From positions 434,001 to 498,000 of the forward strand of contig NZ_NFJF01000001.1 of assembly GCF_002159735.1 (NCBI RefSeq): DNA of 64,000 nt. The letters are read 5' to 3'. The notes under the pieces are model-generated. The model saw only the letters and a list, made by a program, of their open reading frames with translations, had not been told where the DNA came from and did no database searches. The DNA comes from Olsenella sp. An270. GTDB lineage: Bacteria > Actinomycetota > Coriobacteriia > Coriobacteriales > Atopobiaceae. A program made the position numbers and the translations under genes. Numbering within the stretch: the first letter of the stretch is position 1; each line of letters begins with the position of its first letter. Positions 1-8,415 of this stretch are shown piece by piece.

Positions 1-122
1 GCCGCGGTGCCGACGCCTACACCCTCATCGAGGTCAACGCACCCGTCAGCGACGAGGTCGTCACCAAGCTCACCGCCCTCGAGCACGTGAGAAGGGTCCG
101 CGCGATCTCCCCGAGCGCCTAG
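1..122 (+). CDS. serA: C-terminal end of a D-3-phosphoglycerate dehydrogenase-like ACT domain (partial)
   Basis: An open frame enters from the left edge and ends at TAG 120-122, leaving 39 residues. They run RGADAYTLIEVNAP, a short helix, then VRRVRAISPSA. This beta-alpha-beta pattern is typical of the last part of a C-terminal ACT domain that binds a small regulatory amino acid. The best fit is the C-terminus of SerA, the first enzyme of serine synthesis. Another ACT protein, such as an L-serine dehydratase subunit, cannot be excluded because the catalytic part lies outside the window. It is followed after 15 bases by a gene on the same strand, so the two may be co-transcribed. Confidence 0.5.
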   Translation, partial: RGADAYTLIEVNAPVSDEVVTKLTALEHVRRVRAISPSA

Positions 123-137
123 GCAGCGGAGAAGAAC

Positions 138-1535
138 GTGACGAAGAGCTTTGACCCCTTCGCCCACTTTGCGCACGAGGACGACTACCCCGAGCTCGAC
201 TGCGAGGCCGCCTGTCGCCGCCTCGCGGCGGCGCTCGCCCTGAGGACCGTCTACACGACGCCGGAGCAGACCGACTTCGCGCCCTTCGACCGGCTCTACG
301 ACCTCGTCAGGGGCGCGTATCCCAACGTCGCCCGCCCCGGGACGTTCGAGCGCGTGGGCCACTCCGTCCTCGTCACGATCCCTGGCACCGACGAGTCGCT
401 CCCCGCCGCGCTCCTTCTCGCCCACCAGGACGTCGTCGACGTGGTCCCCGGAACGGAGGGCCAGTGGCTTCACGACCCCTTTGGCGGGCACCTCGACGAC
501 GAGTGGGTCTGGGGTCGCGGCGCCATCGACATCAAGGAGATGCTCATGGGGGAGCTCGAGGCCGTCGAGCTGCTCCTCGTGCGCAACGGGCGGCCGAGAA
601 GGACCGTGATTCTCGCGTTCGGCGAGGACGAGGAGGTCACGAGCCGCGGCGCCACCGCGCTTGCCGCCGAGCTCGCCAGCAGGGGCGTGCACGCTGCCTT
701 CTCTCTCGACGAGGGCGTGTCGACGTTTGCCGACGCGGCGCCCTACGGCGCGCCCGGGACCACGCTCATCGACGTCTGCCTCTCGCAGAAGGGGTACCTC
801 GACCTGCGGCTCATTGCCCGCGGGGCCGGCGGTCACTCCTCGAACCCCTTCGGTGGCACATCGCTCGAGCGCATCTGCGTCGCCGTGGCGGCGCTCGCCG
901 AGCGTCGCCCTAAGCCGAGGCTCACGCCCCCCGTCGCCTCGACCTTCCGCGCGCTCGCGCCGCACATCGTAGAGGGACCGTTCCGGGGGCTCGCCGACGA
1001 CGTCGACGCCAACGCGGGGGCCATCGCGCGCGAGGCCGCCTCCATGCGGGAGCTCCACCCCCTCGTCTGCACCACGATGGCCGTCGACCAGATCGGGGGC
1101 AGCGCCCCCTCACCCAACGTCATGCCCGGGGACGCCAGCGCGACCGTCAACTTCCGGCTGCTTCCCGGGACGACGGTCGAGGACGTCGTCTCCTGGGTCA
1201 GGGAGACGGTGGGGGAGGGCGTCGAGGTCGAGGTGCTCCACCACACGCCCGCAGGCCGGCTCGACGAGGCGGGTGGTCTCGGGTACGACGAGCTCGTCGA
1301 CGTGCTCGAGAGATACCACCCGCAGACGACGGTCGTCCCGTCGATCGTCTGCGGCGGGACCGACTCGATCCGCTACGAGGGCGTCTGCGACAAGCTGCTG
1401 CGCGTGACGCCGTTCAGGCCGGCTCCCGACGAGTTCTCCCGCGGGCTCCACGGGGTCAACGAGCGCATCTCGAGGCGCGTGTACGCCCAGGGCATCCGCG
1501 TCATCCTCGCCCTGCTCGAGCGCACCACCCTCTAG
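138..1535 (+). CDS. M20 family metallopeptidase (carboxypeptidase/deacylase-like)
   Basis: A 465-residue zinc-dependent amidohydrolase. The metal-site pattern of the M20 family is present: AHQDVVD with His96 and Asp98, GRGAIDIK with Asp131, the general-base pair in GEDEE at about 163-166, and a late histidine in RGLHGVNE. A dimerisation (lid) domain occupies about residues 215-330. The length and the GRGAxDxK motif resemble the PM20D1/carboxypeptidase S branch, which cleaves or forms N-acyl amino acids or small peptides, but the substrate cannot be read from sequence. The start is GTG 138, preceded by a GGAGAA-type ribosome site. There is no signal peptide, so it is probably cytoplasmic. Confidence 0.9.
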   Translation: MTKSFDPFAHFAHEDDYPELDCEAACRRLAAALALRTVYTTPEQTDFAPFDRLYDLVRGAYPNVARPGTFERVGHSVLVTIPGTDESLPAALLLAHQDVVDVVPGTEGQWLHDPFGGHLDDEWVWGRGAIDIKEMLMGELEAVELLLVRNGRPRRTVILAFGEDEEVTSRGATALAAELASRGVHAAFSLDEGVSTFADAAPYGAPGTTLIDVCLSQKGYLDLRLIARGAGGHSSNPFGGTSLERICVAVAALAERRPKPRLTPPVASTFRALAPHIVEGPFRGLADDVDANAGAIAREAASMRELHPLVCTTMAVDQIGGSAPSPNVMPGDASATVNFRLLPGTTVEDVVSWVRETVGEGVEVEVLHHTPAGRLDEAGGLGYDELVDVLERYHPQTTVVPSIVCGGTDSIRYEGVCDKLLRVTPFRPAPDEFSRGLHGVNERISRRVYAQGIRVILALLERTTL

Positions 1536-1614
1536 GCCACGCGGGCCGGGTATCAATTTGCGTTAAGATGGGTACCTTGTGGACGTGAGTCAACCGTAGT
1601 GAGGGGCGTCATTC

Positions 1615-2364
1615 GTGTCTGAGAAAGCAGCGAGAGCAGCGAGAGCCAAGGAGCGTGTCAAGGAGCGCGCCAAGACCATCGCCGACACCGACGCTGCCGA
1701 GGCGCAGGTACAGGGCACGACGGAGAGTCCCGTCGGAACCTCCGACAACCCGTCCTCCCAGGTATTCACGATCGCCAACGTCATCACATTCTGCCGTCTC
1801 GGGCTCACCCTCGCCTTCCTCGCGCTGTTCGCCGGCGGGCACCAGCGCACCGCGGCCCTCGTCTGCTACGTCGTCGCCGCGACGACCGACTTCCTCGACG
1901 GCCAGGTGGCGCGCCGCACGCAGACCGTGAGCTGGCTCGGAAAGATCATGGACCCCATCATGGACCGCGTCCTGCTCTTCACCGGCGTGCTCGGCCTGCT
2001 CATCGTCGGCGAGCTCCCGCTCTGGGTTCCGGTCTTCGTTATCGGTCGCGACGTGTACCTCGCGATCGGGGGCCTCATCCTCCAGCACTTCCGCCGCCGG
2101 CCCATCGACGTCGTGTACGTCGGCAAGGCGGCGACCGCGCTGCTCATGTTCGGCTTCTGCGACCTCCTGCTCGGTCTGCCGGTCGTGGACGGCCTCGGCC
2201 TCGTCTCCGCCGCATGGCTCCCGGGCCTCAACTCGCAGGCCTCCGCCCTCGGCATCTTCTTCGTCTACGCCGGCGTCGCGTGCTCGCTCGTCACCGCGGT
2301 CGTCTACACCTTCAAGGGCGTCCAGGTCATACGGGACAGCAGGCGCTCCGGGGCGTCGGCATGA
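1615..2364 (+). CDS. CDP-alcohol phosphatidyltransferase family protein
   Basis: A 249-residue integral membrane enzyme of phospholipid synthesis. The complete CDP-alcohol signature is visible: Asp92, Asp95-Gly96, Ala99-Arg100, Gly109, Asp113 and Asp117, in the spacing D-x2-DG-x2-AR-x8-G-x3-D-x3-D. About 50 charged, Ala-rich residues precede the first membrane helix, more than usual for PgsA. A second family member at 24736-25335 sits in the classical pgsA position, so this one may make a different lipid such as cardiolipin or a phosphatidylinositol-type lipid. That is inference. The GTG start at 1615 follows a GAGGGG ribosome site. Its stop overlaps the next start as ATGA. Confidence 0.85.
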   Translation: MSEKAARAARAKERVKERAKTIADTDAAEAQVQGTTESPVGTSDNPSSQVFTIANVITFCRLGLTLAFLALFAGGHQRTAALVCYVVAATTDFLDGQVARRTQTVSWLGKIMDPIMDRVLLFTGVLGLLIVGELPLWVPVFVIGRDVYLAIGGLILQHFRRRPIDVVYVGKAATALLMFGFCDLLLGLPVVDGLGLVSAAWLPGLNSQASALGIFFVYAGVACSLVTAVVYTFKGVQVIRDSRRSGASA

Positions 2365-3197
2365 CGGCCGTCGCGCGGGAGGGCGTGCTCCGCGTCGAGC
2401 ATCTTCTGCTCGGGGCCGAGTTCGAGGTCTCCGATAGCATCGGAGTCGAGCGCGTGGCGTGCTACGCCAACGAGTCCGCGAGCGACTCGGACACGGTGCT
2501 CGCCGACCTCACCGGCTGCGCCTACCTTCTCGCGAGCGGTCCCAACGCAGAAGCGTTCTGCACGGCCGCGCTCGCCGGAAGGGAGCTGCACGTGGGGGAG
2601 CAGGCCTGGGAGGCCTCGCTGAACGGCGCGGGCCGCCTCGTCTCGGTTCCGCTGCTCATGAGGACCGGCGACCAGGAGCACGTCATTCTCGACGCGAGCG
2701 AGAGGGGGGACGCGCTCGCCGCCTGGGTGAGCTTCCTCGCGCACGCCCGCTCCGGGGAGGGCGACGCCGCCTTCCCCGACCTGCTGCTCGAGGAGGCGAG
2801 CGGCATGCTCGTCCCGCTGCTGCTCGCCGGCCCCGCCGCCCCCCACGTGCTCGCCGACTACCTCCACGACGGCGCCGAGCTCCCCGGGGAGGGCGTCGTG
2901 GCCCAGCTCAGACTCGACGACATCGCCGCAATCGTCACGCGGCTCGCGGGGTCGTTCGCACCTTCCGCCTATCTCCTCTTCGTCCCCGTAGCGCACGCTC
3001 GGATACTATGGAGGAGTCTGCTCTCCTTCACCGAGGTGACCCCGGTCGGGCATCGTCGGCTCCGCTCGCTCCTCGAGCGCATGCCCTGGTCCCGCGCCCT
3101 CGCGGACGGCGCGACGGCGGCAACGCGCGCCGAGCTGTCCGAGTGGGGAATCGTCCGCGACGACCAGACGTTCGTCGGTGCGCGGTCGCTCGGCTGA
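2361..3197 (+). CDS. GcvT-like (aminomethyltransferase/YgfZ-type) folate-binding protein
   Basis: A 278-residue protein starting at ATG 2361 inside an ATGA overlap with the upstream phosphatidyltransferase, so the two are translationally coupled. Residues around 35-110 follow the GcvT pattern: DLTGCAYLLASGPNAEAF, then an AGRLVSVPLLM segment and a VILDASE strand, equivalent to the substrate/folate domain of glycine-cleavage T proteins and YgfZ. The YgfZ CxxC-type motif is not evident, and neither gcvH nor gcvP is nearby. A folate-binding accessory role is therefore more likely than glycine cleavage. Recognition rests on a divergent N-terminal half only; the C-terminal half is not assignable by eye. 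Confidence 0.55.
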   Translation: MTAVAREGVLRVEHLLLGAEFEVSDSIGVERVACYANESASDSDTVLADLTGCAYLLASGPNAEAFCTAALAGRELHVGEQAWEASLNGAGRLVSVPLLMRTGDQEHVILDASERGDALAAWVSFLAHARSGEGDAAFPDLLLEEASGMLVPLLLAGPAAPHVLADYLHDGAELPGEGVVAQLRLDDIAAIVTRLAGSFAPSAYLLFVPVAHARILWRSLLSFTEVTPVGHRRLRSLLERMPWSRALADGATAATRAELSEWGIVRDDQTFVGARSLG

Positions 3198-3234
3198 GGG
3201 AGGCGCCCGCTTTGTCCACAGGGAGGGGAGTCGC

Positions 3235-3615
3235 GTGAAGTACTCGATCAACGCCGAGAGGGCACCCGAGGCGATCGGTCCCTACTCGCAGGGAACCACC
3301 GCCGGCAGGCTCGTGTTCGCCTCCGGACAGCTGCCCATCTCCGACAGGGACAAGAAGAGCCTCGTCGAGGGCGGCATCAGGGAGCAGACCGAGCGGGTCA
3401 TCGACATCATCGAGTCCATCCTCGAGGAGGTCGACTGCACGCTCTCGGACGTAGCGCAGACGACGGTGTACCTCGCCTCGCTCGACGACATGGACGCCAT
3501 GAACGAGGTCTACGCCCGCCGGTTCACCACCCCGGCGCCCGCGCGGGCCGTCGTTGGGGTCAGCGAGCTGCCGCTCGGGGCGCTCATCGAGATGGACTGT
3601 GTCGCCTGCCGATAA
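3235..3615 (+). CDS. RidA family reactive imine/enamine deaminase
   Basis: A 126-residue protein of the RidA/YjgF/UK114 family. These trimeric cytosolic enzymes hydrolyse 2-aminoacrylate and related enamines formed by PLP enzymes. Family hallmarks are visible: AIGPYSQG (about 13-20), SGQLP at 30-34, PARAVVGVSELP with the substrate-carboxylate arginine at 104, and IEMDCVA with Glu119. The length matches the family (about 125-130). The frame is open upstream, but GTG 3235 is the supported start: a strong GGGAGGGGA ribosome site lies a few bases before it, and homology begins there. It lies 37 bases after the GcvT-like gene on the same strand. Confidence 0.93.
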   Translation: MKYSINAERAPEAIGPYSQGTTAGRLVFASGQLPISDRDKKSLVEGGIREQTERVIDIIESILEEVDCTLSDVAQTTVYLASLDDMDAMNEVYARRFTTPAPARAVVGVSELPLGALIEMDCVACR

Positions 3616-3654
3616 GCGCGCTATGATAGGAACATAGACGACGAGGGGAGAGAC

Positions 3655-4083
3655 ATGCCCACGAACAACTCCACCAACCCCGGCGCCACCGAGATCTTCC
3701 GGATGCCCGCCGCCGACTCCACGGTCCCCGACCTCATGGGTGCGCATCGTCCGGCGCATCCCACTCTCACCATCGTGAAGGGCCCGCAGATCGGAGAGGT
3801 GTTCGAGCTGGACGCTCCCCAGATCTCCCTCGGTCGAGACCCGCACAACAGCGTGTTCCTGAACGACATGACCGTCTCCCGTCACCACGCACGCATGGAC
3901 CTCGGCAACATCGCGGCCGGCTATGCCACGATCGAGGACCTCGGGTCGCTCAACGGCACGTGGGTGGACGGCGCCATCGCCACGCGTGCGACCCTCAAGG
4001 ACGGCTCGACCATCCAGATCGGCACCTTCCGCATGGTGTTCCACACCAACGCCCGGCAGCGCCGCATCGACACCGAGGCCTAG
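3655..4083 (+). CDS. FHA domain protein, GarA/OdhI-like
   Basis: A 142-residue protein with one forkhead-associated phosphothreonine-binding domain at about 37-130. Key FHA positions are intact: Gly60-Arg61 (LGRD), Ser75-Arg-His-His78 (SRHHA) and Asn100-Gly101 (LNGT). The N-terminal tail carries TEIFRMP with Thr12, reminiscent of the phosphorylated ETTSVFR segment of mycobacterial GarA and corynebacterial OdhI. Those proteins switch 2-oxoglutarate dehydrogenase and glutamate metabolism under Ser/Thr kinase control. Only one threonine is present at that position here. The next gene is a MerR regulator, as it is next to garA and odhI, which supports the assignment. A direct metabolic role is inference. 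Confidence 0.8.
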   Translation: MPTNNSTNPGATEIFRMPAADSTVPDLMGAHRPAHPTLTIVKGPQIGEVFELDAPQISLGRDPHNSVFLNDMTVSRHHARMDLGNIAAGYATIEDLGSLNGTWVDGAIATRATLKDGSTIQIGTFRMVFHTNARQRRIDTEA

Positions 4084-4088
4084 CCGTC

Positions 4089-4862
4089 ATGGCCGATGCC
4101 GGATACCTCACCATCGGCAAGGTCGTAAAGAAGCTGCAGCAGCAGTATCCCGACCTCTCCATCTCGAAGGTGCGCTACCTTCAGGACGAGGGGCTGCTCA
4201 ACCCCGCGCGAACGCCCAGCGGGTACCGCCTCTTCTCGCAGCGCGACGTCCGTCGCCTCGAGACGATCCTCTACCTGCAGAAGAACCGGTTCCTCCCGCT
4301 CTCCGTCATCAAGGAGCAGCTCGAGCGCGCAGACGCCGGACAGGTGCCGGCGGGGGACGGCCCCGACGTCCTCGCCGAGGCGATAGCGCTGCCCACAGAG
4401 GACGAGGAGAACCTCTCCAAGCTCCATCCCATCGACCGCATGCCCGACATCGCGGGCGTGACCGTGAGCTTCGTGCGCCAGCTCTCCGAGGCGGGCGTCA
4501 TACGGCTCACGCGCTCGCCGCACGGGCGCGACCTCGTCGACGGCCGCGACCTCCCGCTCATTCGCGTCTGCGACGAGCTCAGGCACTTTGGCATCGGGCC
4601 CAAGAACCTCCGCCAGTACGTCATCGCCGCAAACCGCGAGTCTGCCATGTTCGAGCAGGCGCTCGTCGTCTTTGCCGCGAAGGGCGGCGGGGTGGAGATC
4701 GAGGACACCGAGGCGGCTCGGGCCCGCTACGACCAGGCGTTCTCCCGGATGCTCGGCCTCACCAACACCGTTCGCGACGAGCTCATCTCTCGTCGCGTCA
4801 CAAACCCGTTCAAAAGCGACGAGCCGGGCGACCCCCGGTCGGAGGAGGGGAGACGCTCGTGA
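4089..4862 (+). CDS. MerR family transcriptional regulator, FtsR-like
   Basis: A 258-residue regulator starting at ATG 4089, five bases after the FHA gene. The N-terminal MerR DNA-binding domain (about residues 7-75) shows YLTIGKVVKKL, ISKVRYLQDEGLL, RTPSGYRLF and DVRRLETILYLQ. A second winged-helix-like segment (about 125-190) and an alpha-helical tail follow. The two-part layout matches Rv1828 of Mycobacterium and FtsR of Corynebacterium, which also sit beside the GarA/OdhI FHA gene; FtsR activates ftsZ. No metal-binding cysteine cluster of the metal-sensing MerR class is apparent. The stop overlaps the apt start (GTGA). Confidence 0.8.
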   Translation: MADAGYLTIGKVVKKLQQQYPDLSISKVRYLQDEGLLNPARTPSGYRLFSQRDVRRLETILYLQKNRFLPLSVIKEQLERADAGQVPAGDGPDVLAEAIALPTEDEENLSKLHPIDRMPDIAGVTVSFVRQLSEAGVIRLTRSPHGRDLVDGRDLPLIRVCDELRHFGIGPKNLRQYVIAANRESAMFEQALVVFAAKGGGVEIEDTEAARARYDQAFSRMLGLTNTVRDELISRRVTNPFKSDEPGDPRSEEGRRS

Positions 4863-5392
4863 GCGACTTCGACTTCGAGAGCAAGATCATCGACATCCCG
4901 GACTATCCCGAGCCCGGCGTGGTGTTCAAGGACATCACCCCGCTGTTCGACGACGCGGACGCGCTCCGCGCCGTGATCGACGCCATCTCCGACCACTTTG
5001 CCGGCCACGGCATCACCAAGGTCGTGGGCGCCGAGGCGCGCGGCTTCCTCGTGGGCGTGCCGGTGGCCTACCGTCTTGGCTGCGGCTTCGCCCCCGCCCG
5101 CAAGCCCGGCAAGCTCCCGCGCGAGGTCTACTCGCAGACGTACTCGCTCGAGTACGGCACCGACGAGCTCCAGATCCACCGCGACGCGCTCGCACCCGGA
5201 GACCGCGTCCTCATCGTGGACGACCTCATCGCCACCGGCGGGACGGCGGTGGCCACGGCACGGCTCGTCGAGCAGTCCGGCGCCGAGGTCGCGGGCTTTG
5301 GCTTCATCCTCGAGCTCTCCTTCCTCAACCCGCGCGACGTCGTCGCCGAGGAGTACGACCAGGAGGTCTTCACGCTCGTCAAGGTCTCCTAG
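4859..5392 (+). CDS. apt: Adenine phosphoribosyltransferase
   Basis: A 177-residue purine salvage enzyme that converts adenine and PRPP to AMP in the cytoplasm. The N-terminus IIDIPDYPEPGVVFKDITPLF is characteristic of Apt. GAEARGFLVG and the PRPP loop VLIVDDLIATGGTA (about 117-130) form the active site. The length fits the family exactly. The start is GTG 4859, overlapping the MerR stop as GTGA. It is the last gene of the run beginning at RidA or the FHA gene; the next gene has its own -10 box. In Firmicutes apt often lies near relA/secD, which is not the case here. Confidence 0.97.
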   Translation: MSDFDFESKIIDIPDYPEPGVVFKDITPLFDDADALRAVIDAISDHFAGHGITKVVGAEARGFLVGVPVAYRLGCGFAPARKPGKLPREVYSQTYSLEYGTDELQIHRDALAPGDRVLIVDDLIATGGTAVATARLVEQSGAEVAGFGFILELSFLNPRDVVAEEYDQEVFTLVKVS

Positions 5393-5459
5393 CACCGCCT
5401 TTTTCATCTCAGATTCATGACCATCGTATGGTGCTCGCGCTCGGAGTCTCGTTTGACCC

Positions 5460-5465
5460 TATAAT
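5460..5465 (+). promoter_or_regulatory. -10 box TATAAT upstream of the NlpC/P60 gene
   Basis: A perfect TATAAT lies 27 bases before the ATG at 5492, in the 99-base gap after apt. A TTGACC occurs only two bases upstream, too close to act as its -35; the proper -35 position is not consensus. The ribosome site GAAGGGAAG lies just before the start. Confidence 0.5.
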
Positions 5466-5491
5466 GTGGTGCACACCAGCGAAGGGAAGTT

Positions 5492-6640
5492 ATGAACCTT
5501 TCTAGAAGAGCAGTCATCGCAGGACTCTTTACGCTGCCGCTCGCGGCAGCTTCCATAGCCAGCACGCCCGACATCGCTCGCGCCGACACCGCCGACCAGC
5601 TCGCCGCCGCATCCGCCCAACTCGAGTCGCTCGGCGCCGAGCTCTCCGCCATGCAGGCGAGCCTCGCCGACGCAACGTCCGAGCTCGAGGAGACCGACTA
5701 CCAGATCGAGGAGAAGGCCGCCCAGATCGAGGAGCAGCGCATCGTCCTCGAAGAGAAGCAGACCCAGCTCGGCGGCCTCATGAAGGCCTCCTACAAGTCG
5801 GGCGGGACCTCCATGCTCGACTTCGTGCTCAGCTCGGCGAGCTTCGAGGAGCTCGTCACGCGCGTCTACTACCTTGACAGCATCTCCGAGAGCGAGGCGG
5901 CCGCCATCAGCGAGGTCCGCACGCTCGCCGAGAAGCTCGAGCAGGACAAGCTCGATCTGGAGGACAAGAAGGCCGACCAGCAGGTTCAGGTCGAGTCCCT
6001 CCAGTCGCAGGTGGGGGACTACCAGGCCCGCGTCGCCGAGGCCCAGGAGGTCTACAACTCGCTCGACGCCCAGCTCCAGGCCGAGCTCGAGGCGCAGCGC
6101 AACGCAGAGATCCAGGCGGCCCTCGACGCCGCCGAGCTGCAGAACCAGCAGGACCAGAACCAGAGCCAGGGCGAGCAGAACCAGAACCAGGGCCAGGGTG
6201 ACCAGAACCAGGGCCAGGACCAGACGCCCCAGCTGCCCGAGACGCCCCAGGAGCCCGAGCAGCAGCCCGAGACGCCGCCCTCGCAGGGCAGCGGCGGGCA
6301 CACCCCCTCCGGCGGCGGCGTCGCCACGGCACTCGCCCAGGTGGGCAAGCCCTACGTCCTCGGCACCGCCGGCCCCGACACGTTCGACTGCTCCGGCCTC
6401 GTCTGCTACAGCTACGGCTACGCCCGCGGTCGCACCACGTACCAGATGATCAACAGCCTCAAGAGCACCGGCGACTGGAAGACCAGCATGAGCCAGCTCA
6501 ACTACGGCGATCTCATCTTCACCTCAAGCGGCCACGTCGGCATCTACCTCGGCGGAGGGCAGCTGGTCCACGCCGCCACGCCGGCCGTCGGCGTCGTCGT
6601 CGCCAACGTCTGGGCCTTCTACGGCGGAGGCCCTTACTAG
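5492..6640 (+). CDS. Secreted coiled-coil NlpC/P60 peptidoglycan endopeptidase
   Basis: A 382-residue exported cell-wall hydrolase of the RipA/CwlO type. The N-terminus MNLSRRAVIAG followed by LPLAAASIAS is a twin-arginine-like signal with an Ala-rich cleavage region near 30. A long coiled coil (about 35-210), rich in Glu, Gln and Leu, is followed by a Gln/Asn/Gly and Pro/Glu-rich linker (about 210-280). The NlpC/P60 domain fills about 280-382, with catalytic Cys300 in FDCSGLVC, His348 in SGHVGIYL and His360 in LVHAA. It should cut peptide cross-links between D-Glu and meso-DAP during cell separation. Such hydrolases are usually held inactive by the coiled coil until an FtsEX-type partner engages it; no such partner is in the window. 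Confidence 0.93.
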   Translation: MNLSRRAVIAGLFTLPLAAASIASTPDIARADTADQLAAASAQLESLGAELSAMQASLADATSELEETDYQIEEKAAQIEEQRIVLEEKQTQLGGLMKASYKSGGTSMLDFVLSSASFEELVTRVYYLDSISESEAAAISEVRTLAEKLEQDKLDLEDKKADQQVQVESLQSQVGDYQARVAEAQEVYNSLDAQLQAELEAQRNAEIQAALDAAELQNQQDQNQSQGEQNQNQGQGDQNQGQDQTPQLPETPQEPEQQPETPPSQGSGGHTPSGGGVATALAQVGKPYVLGTAGPDTFDCSGLVCYSYGYARGRTTYQMINSLKSTGDWKTSMSQLNYGDLIFTSSGHVGIYLGGGQLVHAATPAVGVVVANVWAFYGGGPY

Positions 6641-6643
6641 ACC

Positions 6644-8227
6644 ATGGACTCCGGGAATGACGCAGCGGAGGACCCTGTCTCGAGGCGCCTCTCACGACGT
6701 CTCCCGGTGAGCCTCGTCTGGGAGGGTGCTCTCGTCGGCCTTGCCGGCGGCGCCATCGTCACGCTCTATCGCCTTGCGCTCTCATGGGCGGAGTCCGTGC
6801 TCAGGGACTTCACCTCGTCGGCCGTCGGAGATCCCGTCGGCATCTTGGGCTGGTTCGCCCTTCTCGCCGTCATGCTCGTCGCGGTCTGCCTCCTTCTGAG
6901 GTGGGAGCCCGCCACCTCGAGCTCCGGCATCCCCCAGGTCGACGCCGAGGTGCTCGGGCGCTATGACGCCCCCTGGGCGCGCGTCGTCCCCGCAAAGTTC
7001 GCCGAGGGCACGCTCCTCGCCCTCTCCGGCCTCTCGCTCGGACGCGAGGGCCCGTCGGTCCAGCTGGGTGGCATGTCCGGCAAGGCCGTCTCACGGGCGC
7101 TCAGGCGCGAGAGGGGAGAGGAGCGGCTCCTGGTCACCTGCGGCGCCGCCGCCGGCATGTCCGCGGCCTTTCACGCCCCGCTCACGGGCGTCCTCTTTGC
7201 CCTCGAGGAGATCCACAAGGAGTTCAGCGCCCCGCTCATCATCTCCGTCATGAGCGCGGCCGTTGCGTCTGACTTCCTCGTCTCCCAGGTCCTCGGCGTG
7301 GAGCCCGTCGTGAGCCTCTCCTTCATTACCAACCTGCCTCACGTCGACTACCTCTTCGTCATCGCGCTCGGGCTGGCGTGCGGCCTCCTCGGGGCCCTGC
7401 ACAACCGGGGAATGTTCCTCGCGCAGACCGTCTACGGCCGCATCCCCGAGCGCCTCTCGGCCCTTCGGCTCGCCGTCCCGTTCCTCCTCGCCGGCGTGGT
7501 GGCGTTCACCTGGCCCGAGCTCCTGTGCGGCGGCGACGCCATCGTGGAGGTCCTCCAGGCCAGCGCATTCCCGTCGTTCGTCTCGCTCGGGGCGCTGCTG
7601 CTGGGGAAGTACCTCTTCACGGCCGCCTGCTTTGGCTCGGGGGCGCCGGGCGGCACGCTCTTTCCGCTCGTCGTGCTCGGCGGCCTCGTGGGTGGGGCCT
7701 TCTCGGTCGTCGCGATGCGCCTGGGGCTGGCTCCGCTCTTCTGCCCCAACTTCGTCGCGCTCGGCGTGGCGGGACTTTTCGCCGGCGTGGTGCGCGCGCC
7801 CGTCACGGCGGTGATCCTCGTCTTTGAGCTCACGGGCTCGCTCGACGCGCTCCTCTCGGTCACGCTGGTATCGGTGCTCGCGTACGTGGTCTCTACGCTC
7901 ACGGGGACCGACGCGTTCTACGAGCACCTCCTGGAGTCGCTCCTGGCCTCCACGGCCAAGAAGGGCACGACGGCGTCGGGACCGGGCGAGAAGGACATCG
8001 CCACGGTGCGCGTGGGCGCCGGCAGCCGGCTGGAGGGCAGGCGCGTGTGCGACGTGCCGTGGCCCGACGGCACGCGACTGCTCACGATAGAGCGCGCGGG
8101 AGGAAGGCTGGTCCCCACGGGGGAGACCGTGCTGCTAGCCTCAGACGAGCTCCTCTACATCGTCGACACCGGCTCGCTCGACGACGCGAGGCTCAAGCTC
8201 TCGTTGATGTGCGAGCAGCGCGTTTAG
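6644..8227 (+). CDS. ClC family chloride channel/transporter with C-terminal TrkA-C-like domain
   Basis: A 527-residue membrane protein. The three chloride-site loops of the ClC family are present: SSGIP (93-97), GREGP with the gating glutamate at about 135, and GSGAPGGTLFP near 330. About ten hydrophobic segments continue to residue 430. The last 80 residues (ATVRVGAGSRLEG to the end) form a soluble TrkA-C/RCK-C-like domain expected to bind a small regulatory ligand. Retention of the gating Glu is compatible with proton/chloride exchange rather than a simple channel, but that is inference. The start is ATG 6644, three bases after the NlpC/P60 stop, so the two genes are probably co-transcribed. 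Confidence 0.93.
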   Translation: MDSGNDAAEDPVSRRLSRRLPVSLVWEGALVGLAGGAIVTLYRLALSWAESVLRDFTSSAVGDPVGILGWFALLAVMLVAVCLLLRWEPATSSSGIPQVDAEVLGRYDAPWARVVPAKFAEGTLLALSGLSLGREGPSVQLGGMSGKAVSRALRRERGEERLLVTCGAAAGMSAAFHAPLTGVLFALEEIHKEFSAPLIISVMSAAVASDFLVSQVLGVEPVVSLSFITNLPHVDYLFVIALGLACGLLGALHNRGMFLAQTVYGRIPERLSALRLAVPFLLAGVVAFTWPELLCGGDAIVEVLQASAFPSFVSLGALLLGKYLFTAACFGSGAPGGTLFPLVVLGGLVGGAFSVVAMRLGLAPLFCPNFVALGVAGLFAGVVRAPVTAVILVFELTGSLDALLSVTLVSVLAYVVSTLTGTDAFYEHLLESLLASTAKKGTTASGPGEKDIATVRVGAGSRLEGRRVCDVPWPDGTRLLTIERAGGRLVPTGETVLLASDELLYIVDTGSLDDARLKLSLMCEQRV

Positions 8228-8307
8228 CCACTCGCGACCGCCCCGCATCCCCAAACTATTCGCTTGTAATCCCTACTTTACATAAGATATATTATCACGG
8301 TTTTAGA

Positions 8308-8336
8308 TAACCCAAAGCCCACGTCGGTTTGGGTTC
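8308..8336. repeat. Palindrome 1 of the ClC-trxB intergenic region
   Basis: The arms AACCCAAA (8309-8316) and TTTGGGTT (8328-8335) surround an 11-base loop. It sits in an AT-richer 242-base gap (8228-8469) between convergent genes, in which I see no gene. Its right arm, read on the minus strand (GAACCCAAACCG), matches the arms of the palindrome at 8416-8463, so the two belong to one repeat family. It could serve as a bidirectional terminator. Confidence 0.7.
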
Positions 8337-8415
8337 ATAGACTGGCGCATTGAGACTACTCAAACAAAACTATCTGGGGTTTCTCACTCAGAAGCGATGA
8401 CGCGGTCAAACTTGC

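Noticed and set aside
5452-5465. TTGACC directly before TATAAT taken as a full promoter
   Set aside because: The two hexamers are only two bases apart, so they cannot form a sigma-70-type pair. Only the -10 was kept.
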